In this document: piece by piece, positions 55,080-64,000 of the stretch
How the letters are laid out: every line of letters begins with the position of its first letter
How positions within the stretch are numbered: the first letter of the stretch is position 1
Assembly (NCBI RefSeq): GCF_000340215.1
Contig: NW_006921540.1
Location: 2,241,431-2,305,430 of the forward strand
Length of the DNA: 64,000 bases
Direction of reading: 5' to 3'
Origin: Pseudocercospora fijiensis CIRAD86
Lineage: Eukaryota; Ascomycota; Dothideomycetes; Mycosphaerellales; Mycosphaerellaceae
Position numbers and translations under genes: made by a program
The notes under the pieces: model-generated
Seen by the model: the letters and a program-made list of their open reading frames with translations, nothing else
The model's database searches: none
What the model was told of the DNA's origin: nothing

Positions 55080-56203
55080 GATATCCTGGCTTGGCATTGT
55101 GAGGCATTAGCGACGGCGCGAGGGAAGTTGGGGAAGCATCCGCATATGATACACAGGATAGCAGGATAGGATGTACATCAATCGAGTGACAGTGACGTCG
55201 TTGCTGCCTCTTGCCACCTGACAAACGTTGTGCCTTCCTTGCGGCCAGGAACCCGCTAGCGCCCTCCAGTCAGTCCCGTATCGATTTCTCTGCAACACAA
55301 CATCATGATCCATAACGCGTCAATGGCGAGAGACCACGAATCCTTTGGCAGCGACACGGCCGGCATTGCTCTCAGAGCTCAACACCGTACCTTCCACTCC
55401 CTCTGCCTCTGCCTGACCAGCAAGGCTTTTCAATACCCCCTTCACCAACAACTAGATGGTAGGCAGCAATGCACGGCACAGATAGACAAAGTCAATAAGA
55501 ACACGAAAAAAATATAAAAATATAAAAATGATGCAAATAAATCTTTCATTCCTATCTCCTCTCTCTCCACCTCCTTCCCTTCCCTATACATCATCATCCA
55601 CCGGCATATTTATGCCCTCTATTCAACCCTTTCTTTCATCTTCTTCGGTTCGAGCCTAAACTTTTCGAACCAGACCAACATGTACACTACTACACTACTA
55701 TTCAAGAGACTCTCCTGAGAGCCCCGTAATCCCAAAAAAAATTCCATTCTGTTGGACTTGTGTGGAAATCAAAATACAACGGCGGCGCTAGCGCGAAAAT
55801 ATAGAGAAAAAAAACAAAGAAACGCTTATGATGAGCATGCCCAAGCCCAACCACAACCAATCGAAGCAGGGGGTATCACAGCGCAAATTGTTTTGACCGA
55901 AAAAAAAACAAAAAGAAATGCAAGTTTCGCATCGCATCCAGGCAATACATGTTCCAAGAAGAAAAGTTTCTCTTTCCAAGGCTCCAGCCTCCTCGGGTCC
56001 AAGTTTGCGATTATGTATTTCTGGGGTCGATGATTAAAGGAGTGTAAATATCGTTGGACTCGTCATACGTGATTGCGGCCGTGTTTGAGTCAACGTGCGC
56101 AATACGTTTGAATATCGTTCCCGGGGTGGTATTTTATGTGACATATGAAATCAGATGCTTCTGTATCCTGACCTCGAATCTATCGAGTGACAAGCGTGGC
56201 CTT
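55080..56203. other. Convergent intergenic region
   Basis: About 1.1 kb between the TRS85 stop and the stop of the disordered protein gene. A-rich runs occur near 55,500-55,530 and 55,800-55,920, consistent with 3-prime UTR sequence. Short frames have no domain; I see no RNA gene. Confidence 0.5.
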
Positions 56204-58882
56204 TCATTCGTCTTTTTGAGACTCATGAATTGGTGGGTGTGGTGGGGGTGTTTGTTCTCTGCTAACGTCACTGCTCACGTCGAAAGACGCACGGTTTCGC
56301 GGGACGTTGAGGAGTTTTGCACTGCCAGAGGAGAATTGACGGGAGTGTCGTCCGCCTGTCTTTACGCTGGTGGCGCGCTCGATTTGTGCCTGTGGTGATT
56401 CTGGTTCGGATTCGTCGGAGTCGTCGGCATGTTCGAAGCGCTCGTATGGCATTTCTACTGCCTCTTGTGCTGAGAACTCTTGTACGAGCCCTTCTCGGGA
56501 CCGTAGACGTGGGTCATGCTCGACCAGCGTAGGTTTCCTGCGCATGCTCTCGTGGACAGTGAATGGCTCACCCGGCGACGGATCTGGCTGAGTTTCTTCC
56601 TCGCTTTCTTCTTCTTGGCTATTGAGACCACGACCACGTGAGCTTGTGTTTCTGCTGAGGTACTCGGCATCTTTGTCGACGCCAAGCTCCTCGTAGCTGG
56701 CAGTAAATTCCGCATTCTTCTTGGCAAAGGACTTGCTTAAGGCTGACTGATGGGACTGACGCTTGAGAGAGCCACTCGCTAGCCAAGATCCTTCAGAGTC
56801 GATCGAAGCAAGCGAGCCCGACATCTGATGCCGGCTGCGCAAATTTTGGCTGACAGGAGTGTCGTTACGATTGCCCATGATGACGTCGCCTTCGGCATCT
56901 CTCTGCTTTTTCACAGGAATGTCCAGTGGTACAGATTTGATTGGTGCTCGGAATGCGGCTGCAGCAGCGGCGGAGGTTGCAACATCGGGAGACTGCGTTC
57001 TAGAGTCAGGCGGCGAGATTGGCATTCCTGGGAGGTCTTCTCTAAATTTGCTCTGGGTGCGAACTGGTGTGCCAGACTTTGACAAATATGTTCCAGGACG
57101 GGGAGGATCAGTGCCCACGAAATGGGCTGGGAGTGGCTGATTCCTCATCGATTCACGCGAAGTGTTCGAGAACGAACTCTGGGCCGGCTCCTTTGGCTCA
57201 GCGACACTTTTGCGGAAGGTGCCACCGCGCCTGAAGATGTTCGCCCAAGTGCCGGTGCGTCTTTCCTGTGGAGCCTGTGGAGGATCTGAGCTTCGACGTT
57301 CGACGGGTATCCGTGGTGGGGGCGCAAGGTCGGCCATGCTCTGCTGCGAGATGCTTTCGTGTCGCAGTGCCTCAGCAAGTTGCGACGCGCTCGACATCGC
57401 TCGCTGCCCATATATAGGTGACAGTGGCGGCGTGTTTGCTTGCGACATGCGTACAGCCTGAGCTGTTCCGAGAAATGGCTCTTCAGCAGGAGACTCCGCC
57501 GTCGTTGGCCGTGCTTCGGCAGGTACATCTCCGGGTTGTGGTGATGCTGGTGGTACTTCAGCAGCATCTGTAAAAGGATTCTCTGGTTCGGGCTGGGGAG
57601 CTGCCGGCTGCACTGTTTCAAGTTGGGAGGCCTGAAGTTCTTCGGTTTGGTCAATGCCGAGACCAGCTGGTTCAGGATGAGTGCCGCGTAAAGCAGGATG
57701 CACATCGCTTGGAGGAGTAAGTACTCCACGCGCTTGCAGCTGTTCTTCAGCGCGTATTCTCGCCTGTTCGACGCGTCTTCGCTCTTCTGAAGGGCGTCTT
57801 TTCCTGCCGCTGTCTGCACGATCGCGACCTTCAGCTTTCGCTTTCAGCTTACGCTCGAGCGTCTCTTGTCGCTCTTGCTGTCGCTTCTCCCTACGCTTCG
57901 CATCTCGTTCCATGATAGCTCTAATATCGCTGGCACCAAGATCGTCGGCTTCATTGCCAACTGTGCGTCGCTTCCGGCGTTCGCGTCCATCTTGGTTTGC
58001 AGGCGCTTTTTCGCTCGCCCGAAGCGAGTCAATGCGATAGAGAAATCCGGATGAGCTCGGTGGTAAGCTATTTGAAACATACTGTGGCAATCCGGACAGC
58101 CGCACCGCGGGACGTGGGCTGAAGATGGCTGCAAAGCTGCCCACTTCCCACCCACGTTGTTCCACGATACCGGACATTGAGGAGTGAATCGATCCTTCCG
58201 GAGGCAATGACACGCGAGAGTCGCCATTAAGCCCTCGAATCTTTTTGCTGTCACGTCGAAGTGGGCCATCGCCGGGTCTTTTGGGAATTGGTATTGGTGC
58301 GGTCATAGCTCGAATCTCCTCCTCTCGCAAAGTATCATCCTTGCGTTTGGATCTCCCAGAGAACCTACGCGTCGGCGCCCCATAATCGGCCGTACTTCGT
58401 TTCGATTGACGTGTTTGAGACTTCTGTAGCTTCGCCAGAGAGTCTTGGCGTTGTACGCTGGTTTGCGACATGGAATGGGGGCGAAAATTGTATGGGATCG
58501 GAGGCTTTTCCAGGTCGACAGGTCGAAGATGTGGACTCTGATCCAAGCGTTGTTGGAAGGGCAGAGCTGTGATGTCCTCCCTGCTTGCGGATGAGAGTGG
58601 TGGCACGTTCTCCTTGTTGGACGGGTCATTCCGATGCTGGCTGGCGGGCGACTGGGCTTCGCTTGCCGGCCGTGGTCGACCACGCTTGCTATTGCGCCGT
58701 GAATTGCGTCGGGGTATGGGGGGCGTGGCTGTAGCGGATCGTGGTCCGGGGCTGTGGGTGAGCGTCGACATCGAAGGAGGGTTTCCCTTCTCCGCCAGCG
58801 CTAGCGGGTGTTGCTCTATGGCAGTTGCACTGGGATTATTGGAGCTGGCCCTTCGCCGGCGTCTGAAGGGCCATATGGGCAT
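56204..58882 (-). CDS. Large disordered basic protein, unknown function
   Basis: I start at the Met at 58882-58880 (MPIWPFRRRRRASS) because that N terminus looks conserved, while the 124 residues the open frame adds upstream are low-complexity and read like leader sequence. The product is 892 residues. It is almost wholly disordered: Ser/Pro/Arg-rich with many possible phosphorylation sites, a short hydrophobic-aromatic block (GWEVGSFAAIFSPRPAVRL) near 240, a charged coiled coil near 300-370 (AIMERDAKRREKRQQERQET), a WANIFRRGGTF motif near 540, and an acidic C-terminal part. No catalytic domain or membrane segment is visible. It resembles the scaffold-like proteins common in ascomycetes; I cannot name it. 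Confidence 0.8.
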   Translation of the reverse strand: MPIWPFRRRRRASSNNPSATAIEQHPLALAEKGNPPSMSTLTHSPGPRSATATPPIPRRNSRRNSKRGRPRPASEAQSPASQHRNDPSNKENVPPLSSASREDITALPFQQRLDQSPHLRPVDLEKPPIPYNFRPHSMSQTSVQRQDSLAKLQKSQTRQSKRSTADYGAPTRRFSGRSKRKDDTLREEEIRAMTAPIPIPKRPGDGPLRRDSKKIRGLNGDSRVSLPPEGSIHSSMSGIVEQRGWEVGSFAAIFSPRPAVRLSGLPQYVSNSLPPSSSGFLYRIDSLRASEKAPANQDGRERRKRRTVGNEADDLGASDIRAIMERDAKRREKRQQERQETLERKLKAKAEGRDRADSGRKRRPSEERRRVEQARIRAEEQLQARGVLTPPSDVHPALRGTHPEPAGLGIDQTEELQASQLETVQPAAPQPEPENPFTDAAEVPPASPQPGDVPAEARPTTAESPAEEPFLGTAQAVRMSQANTPPLSPIYGQRAMSSASQLAEALRHESISQQSMADLAPPPRIPVERRSSDPPQAPQERRTGTWANIFRRGGTFRKSVAEPKEPAQSSFSNTSRESMRNQPLPAHFVGTDPPRPGTYLSKSGTPVRTQSKFREDLPGMPISPPDSRTQSPDVATSAAAAAAFRAPIKSVPLDIPVKKQRDAEGDVIMGNRNDTPVSQNLRSRHQMSGSLASIDSEGSWLASGSLKRQSHQSALSKSFAKKNAEFTASYEELGVDKDAEYLSRNTSSRGRGLNSQEEESEEETQPDPSPGEPFTVHESMRRKPTLVEHDPRLRSREGLVQEFSAQEAVEMPYERFEHADDSDESEPESPQAQIERATSVKTGGRHSRQFSSGSAKLLNVPRNRASFDVSSDVSREQTPPPHPPIHESQKDE

Positions 58883-59517
58883 CGCGGAGGGGGCAAGACT
58901 GCGACGGCCTGCTTTGCATGCCTGTAGCGAGCTGTTGTCGCGCGGTGACACGGGTGGTCTCCGTGAGAGGGTCGGGTGGTGATGGTGATGAATCCGGTGG
59001 CAGCAGACAGCGGGCTCAGGGCAGAAAGCGCGCGACTCTCTGCACCTGTGGCGCTTGGGTCCGGATGCGCCGCCGACGCTCCAAGGCTGCGCCGAGGGCA
59101 ACGAGGGCGTGTGGGCGTGTGGGCGGAAAGGTCGAGTCGCTGCGGATAGACGGCTGTGGCTCCAGCGGTTGCGAAAAAGTCGTTGCGCGCCGCCGTTAGG
59201 AGAGCGACGATCGGGCAACGGCCTGCCGATTGGCTGGGAAAAAGATTGGGCCAATGTCTGCGCTCAGTGTATGCGCAAGAGATGAAATGAGAGACGAGAA
59301 GAGGGCAGCAAAGGGGTGCGGTTGGCGCGCGTCAAATGAGTACAGAGAGTAGGTAGTTGCAGAGAAAGTAGACGAGGCACACGCACGCACGCACGCACAA
59401 GCAAAGCAAGCAAGGGAAGAGCTCAAGTCCTTACCGTCAGGTGCACTATCTGGTCACGACTTGCCAGCGCCAGCAGCAGCAGGGATCAGACGCACGGCAC
59501 GGCAGAGGTGAGTTCTA
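58883..59517. other. 5-prime region of the disordered protein gene
   Basis: GC-rich leader and promoter. A CACG/ACGC tetranucleotide run followed by AAGC repeats lies at about 59,379-59,415. Open frames here on both strands are low-complexity. The MITE begins at the right edge. Confidence 0.5.
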
Positions 59518-60038
59518 TCCGGGGTTGCGTCAGCCACTTCACCCCTCGCCCCGGGCTCGGGGATTCCGGCCATACGTAAAATCGCTTTTTCTTAGTAGGC
59601 CACACGTAAAACTCGACATAGTGGTATATTGTATAGTATATAGACCGGGAAATCGAATGGGGGTGCGGTCAGGGTTAAGAAGCAGTGGATTTCCGTTACA
59701 TTGGCGACTAAATTGCGACCGTAGATGGTCAAAATGGACCTGCAATCGGCCTCCGCGCAAACCTCTTATCAACTAAGTAATCAAGCGCCTGCCAAGGATT
59801 ACATAAGAAATGGCGACAGTAAGGTCCTACAGCCACTACATAGTAGCACACACTCGGATAAACTGGCTAATATAATACCTCGACTCGCGGTTCAATACTG
59901 TATTCACCTAGATATCTATATGGGACTGGAACCTACCACTATGTCGAGTTTTACGTGTGGCCTACTAAGAAAAAGCGATTTTACGTATGGCCGGAACCCC
60001 CGCGAACAGCGGGGAGGAGTGTGTGACGGAACCCCGGA
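59518..60038. mobile_element. 521-base MITE, deletion derivative of the Fot1 element
   Basis: Inverted repeats of about 100 bases (59518-59618 and 59942-60038) match the ends of the transposon at 18212-21437, with TA at 59516-59517 and 60039-60040. The inside is not random. Its left part (CCGGGAAATYGA..., near 59,645) matches the left inner end of the big element near 18,330. Its right part, from GCGCCTGCCAAGGATTACAT near 59,785, matches 21,190 onward. The transposase is gone. It carries little RIP-type change, so the insertion may be young. It could be mobilised only by an intact transposase elsewhere. Confidence 0.9.
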
Positions 60039-60040
60039 TA

Positions 60041-60523
60041 GAGTGCAGACGGCCAAATCGATCATCGGTCGGTCGCGGCCACGAATGGGCGACGTACTCG
60101 TTTTCCCACCAGCTCGGACAGCCGTCCACGCGCGTTTGAGCTTTGCTTTCTTTGTCGTGCCCCGTATACACTATGCTACTGCAGACTTGCATAATTACTG
60201 CTTTCTGCCCTCGCTGCTGCAGAGGCGTTGATGACAGCCCACGACATCCCGCCATCAGAGCCTCTGCGTCTGTATATCCTGGATGGCTGTGCATCGATTG
60301 GAGCGGGCCCCAAGCGTGGCGCCTGTATACTGTACGTCTTAGGCGAAGCCATTAAAGCCTCTGCCGTGGCGTACGTTGAACCCAAACACTGCATCGTTGC
60401 ATCGTCGTGGCTACTGCACGTGCCATATCATACTAGTGTTTATATAGCTCGAAGAGCTATAAGTAAAGGCCGAAGAGCTATAAGTAAAGGCTAAGGCGAC
60501 GAGCGGGGTAGGGTAAGCTAGAT
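60041..60523. other. Flank between MITE and satellite
   Basis: Normal-composition sequence without a convincing gene, followed at 60,453-60,492 by two copies of CGAAGAGCTATAAGTAAAGGC. Composition switches to the TpA-rich repeat type just after. Frames on both strands are short and antiparallel. Confidence 0.5.
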
Positions 60524-62015
60524 TACTATTAGAAACGCTTATAGTAAGATAGTCTAAAATATCTAAAGTAACTACTTCCGGAATACGCCTATAGTAATTA
60601 CTATCCGGAATACCTATAGCGAGTACTATTCGAAATATCTATAGTACATAGTTCTTTCTAAGTAGGAACGCTTATAGTAAGTACTATCTATAAGGCGTAT
60701 AGTAAGTCTAATCTAAAACGCCTAAAGTAATTTTAATCTAAAATACTTATAGGAATTCTAATTTAGAATACTTATAATACTAAGTACTATTTAGAACGCG
60801 TATAGTAACTCTAATCGGGAGCGCTAATAGTTAGTACTACTATCTATAACGCTTATACTAAGTTTTATTTAGAACACGCTATATAGTAATTCTAATCTGA
60901 AACGTATATACTAAGTCCTATCCGGAACGCGTATAGTAAGTACTATCCGGAACGCGTATAGAAAGTCTAATTCGGAACGCTAATAGTAAGTACTATTAAG
61001 AACGCTTATAGCAAGTATGTACTAAGTCTTATCCGGAACGCGTATAGTAAGTCTAACTCGGAACGCTAATAGTAAGTACTATTAAGAACGCTTATAGCAA
61101 GTAGTACTATCTAAAATACTAATAGTAAGCACTATTTAGAATACTTACAGCAAGTTATATCCGAAACGCTTATAGTAAATACTACTAAAAACGCTTATAG
61201 CGAGTAGCAATATTTGAAACGCTTATAGCGGTAACTATCCGAGGTATCTATAGCAAATAGTACTATCCGGAACGCTTATAGTAAACACTATCTAAAACGC
61301 CTATATTCGAACTACTTATAGCGAGTACCCTATATAACGCCTACTACGAGTACCTTATAAAACGCCTATAGCGAGTACTCTATAGAATACCTATAGCGAG
61401 CAGTACTACCCGGAACGCGTAGGATAAGCCTTATTTTAAACGCTTAGTATAGTTAGTCCTATATAAACCGGAACGTATATAGCAAGTCTTATCCGAAACT
61501 AAATACCTATATTAAGTACTGTCCGGAAGGCTTATAGCGAGTAGTGCTGTCCGGAACGCTTATAGTAAATACTATCTAAAACGCCTATAGTAAATAGTAT
61601 TCGAACTACCTATAGCGAGTACCCTATATAACGCCTACTACGAGTATCCTATAGGACGCCTATAGCGAGTACTCTATAGAATATCTGTAATACTAAGAAT
61701 AAGTCTAATTTAGAACGCTTATAATACTAAGTACTATTCGGAACGTATATAGTAAGTCTAATCCGAAGCGCTAATAGTTAGTACTACTATCTATAACGCT
61801 TATACTAAGTTTTATTTAAAACGCGCTATATAGTAATTCTAATCTAAACGCTTATACTAAGTCTTATCCGGAACGCGTATAGTAAGTCTAACTCGGAACG
61901 CTAATAGTAAGTACTATTAAGAACGCTTATAGTAAGTAGTACTATCTAAAATACCTATAATAAGTACTATTTAGAACACTTATAGTAAGCTATATCCGAT
62001 ACGCTTAGCCTTTCG
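60524..62015. repeat. RIP-mutated satellite, about 25-base units
   Basis: Diverged tandem units resemble CCGGAACGCGTATAGTAAG followed by TACTAT or TCTAAT. Common variants have CTTATAG for CGTATAG and CTAAAA or TTAGAA for CCGGAA, as expected of C to T and G to A change. Some positions vary in spacing by one to a few bases. No coding frame survives. Confidence 0.85.
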
Positions 62016-62660
62016 AGTATACCGCCTCGAGTAAATATCCCCGGATTAGGCGTAAACGACTATATAGCCTCGAGTAAATACTACCGGATCGGGCGTAAAA
62101 GATATATATAGTATCGGAAATACTACTATTATAGCGGCGAAGCCTTACGATACATACTACGACTACTATGTCCTCCGAACCGGTCGCGAACTAAGGAGTT
62201 TTAACGTTCCTCGGATATAGCTAATTAGAGGCGGCTTTTAGATCGTTTTAAGCCGTACTAAGCCTAAAGTAGACCTACGGTTTGTTAAGTTATTATTATA
62301 TTAGAGATAGCGTAACCGCGTAATACCGCCGCGAGCAAATACCGCCGGATTAGGCCTAAAAGTTAGATATACCCTTCCGGAATACTACTATCGCGGCGGC
62401 AACGCGTTATAATATAGACTCCGCGCAATACCGCCGCAAGCAAACACCGCCGGATAAGGTATATACGACGAAGACGCCCTTTTCGAGACTACTATCGAAG
62501 TTATAGCTCGTCGCGGTATATACTGCGACGTCTACGCCCTTCCGGATCGTAGAGGTGTTAACGTTCCTCGCGTCTACCAATTAGAGGCCGCGGTTGGCCC
62601 ATTTTAAGCCGCACTAAGCCTAAAGGGGCCCCAACTTTTGTTGAGTTGTTATATTTTAGA
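62016..62660. repeat. GC-richer spacer with internal direct duplication
   Basis: A different sequence interrupts the satellite. Two diverged copies of a block containing TTAACGTTCCTCG, AATTAGAGGC and AAGCCG(T/C)ACTAAGCCTAAA start near 62,201 and 62,568, 367 bases apart; another duplicated element is AATACCGCCG with GGATTAGGC or GGATAAGG. It may be a degraded mobile element inside the array. Confidence 0.7.
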
Positions 62661-64000
62661 TAATACTAAAAAGTAATATTAATCCGGAACGCGTTATAGA
62701 TATTAGAAAGCACTATTTAGAAACGCTTATAGCGAGCACTATTAGGAACGCTTATAGCAAGATAGTCTTAAATATCTATAGTAACTACTTCCGGAATATG
62801 CCTATAGTAATTACTATCCGGAATACCTATAGCGAGTACTATTCGAAATATCTATAGTAAGTAGTTCTTTCCGAGTTAGAACGCTTATAGTAAGTACTAC
62901 CTATAAGGCGTATAGTAAGTACTACCTATAAGGCGGATACTAAGTCTAATCTAAAACGCCTATAGTAATTTTAATCTAAAACACTTATAGGGATTCTTAT
63001 TTAGAACGCTTATAATACTAAGTACTATTCGGAACGCGTATAGTAAGTCTAATCCGGAGCGCTAATAGTTAGTACTACTATCTATAACGCCTATACTAAG
63101 TTTTATTTAGAACGCGCTATATAGTAATTCTAATCCGAAACGCTTATACTAAGTCTTATCCGGAACGCGTATAGTAAGTACTATCCGGAACGCGTATAGT
63201 AGGTCTAATTCGGAACGGTAATAGTAAGTACTATTACGAACGCTTATAGTAAGTAGTACTTTCTAAAATACCTATAGTAAGTACTATTTAAAATACTTAT
63301 AGCAAGTTATATCCGAAACGCTTATAGTAAATACTACTAAAAACGCCTATAGCGAGTAGTAATATTCGAAACGCCTATAGCGGTAACTATCTAAGATATC
63401 TATAGCGAGTAGTACTATCCGGAACGCGTAGAACAAGCCTTATTTTAAACGCTTAGTATAGTTAGTTCTATATAAACCGGAACGCGTATAGCAAGTCTAA
63501 TCCGAAACGCTTATAGGTATTCGAACTGCTTATAGCGAGCGCTAAGTACCCTATATAACGCCTACTACGAGTACCTTATAAAACGCCTATAGCGAGTACT
63601 CTATAGAATACCTATAGCGAGTAGTACTATCCGGAACGCGTAGGATAAGCCTTATTTTAAACGCTTAGTATAGTTAGTCCTATATAGGCCGGAACGCGTA
63701 TAGCAAGTCTAATTTAAAACGCTTATAGAAAGTCTTATCCGGAATATATATAGTAAGTCTAAGTGTAATCCGAAACTAAATACTTATATTAGGTACTACC
63801 CGGAAGGCCTAAAGCGAGTAGTACTATCCGGAACGCTTATAGCAAATACTATCTAAAACGCCTATAGCTAAATAGTATTCAAACTATTTATAGCAAGTAC
63901 CCTATATAACGCCTACTACGAGTGCCCTAAAAAACGCCTATAGCGAGCCGGAATGCGCCAATAGTAATTGCTATCCGGAATACCTATAGCGAGTACTATT
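62661..64000. repeat. Satellite, second block, running off the window
   Basis: The same 25-base-type units as in 60,524-62,015, and in the same order: for example ACTACTTCCGGAATA at 60,571 and 62,784, each followed by matching runs of variants for several hundred bases. This implies a higher-order period of about 2.2 kb including the spacer. The array continues beyond the window. Confidence 0.85.

Noticed and set aside
1..64000. tRNA or rRNA genes
   Set aside because: I scanned for A-box and B-box pairs and rRNA-like blocks by eye and found none that folds convincingly; a covariance-model search (tRNAscan-SE, Infernal) would be decisive.

Overview
This is a window of a filamentous ascomycete (Pezizomycotina) nuclear genome. 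The signs are short 50-90 base introns with GTRNGT donors and CTGAC/CTAAC branch sites, fungal-only families (GH72 and GH125 wall enzymes, Zn2Cys6 and fungal bZIP factors, a 2EXR protein), and transposons showing repeat-induced point mutation (RIP). A dothideomycete of the Mycosphaerellales type fits the style, but that is an inference.

Layout. (1) 0.4-6.9 kb: a gene island with a GPI-anchored beta-1,3-glucanosyltransferase, a small acidic protein, a 2EXR protein ending at a suspicious in-frame TAG, and a secreted GH125 alpha-mannosidase. (2) About 7.1-21.4 kb: a gene-free repeat block. It holds a RIP-killed Mutator-like transposase on the plus strand, an 11-base minisatellite, a RIP-killed Tad1-type LINE on the minus strand with a 100-N assembly gap inside its reverse transcriptase, a second minisatellite zone in opposite orientation, and a Fot1/pogo DNA transposon with both ends and a TA target duplication. 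(3) 21.9-30.2 kb: accessory-looking genes, namely an HSPA12-type Hsp70-like ATPase, two diverged single-pass membrane-protein paralogues, and a C2H2 protein between them. (4) 30.3-58.9 kb: mostly conserved housekeeping genes (PPG1 phosphatase, NUF2, AP-3 beta, CCA tRNA nucleotidyltransferase fused in frame to a Tti2 domain, TRS85), a NirA-type nitrate regulator, a bZIP factor, and a GPI-anchored wall protein whose PPAQ repeats are split across tandemly duplicated exon-intron units. (5) 59.5-60.0 kb: a 521-base MITE that is an internal deletion of the Fot1 element at 18-21 kb. (6) 60.5-64.0 kb, running off the window: a RIP-mutated satellite of about 25-base units with a higher-order period near 2.2 kb.

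Genes sit singly in divergent or convergent pairs, as is usual in fungi; there are no operons. Shared themes are cell wall and glycan work (GH72, GH125, PPAQ protein), membrane traffic (AP-3, Trs85) and chromosome segregation (Nuf2). The most unusual objects are the PPAQ exon-intron array, the CCA1-Tti2 fusion, and the contrasting mutation signatures of the dead transposons. Gene models were spliced by eye from reading frame, splice-site motifs and family knowledge; no search was run.
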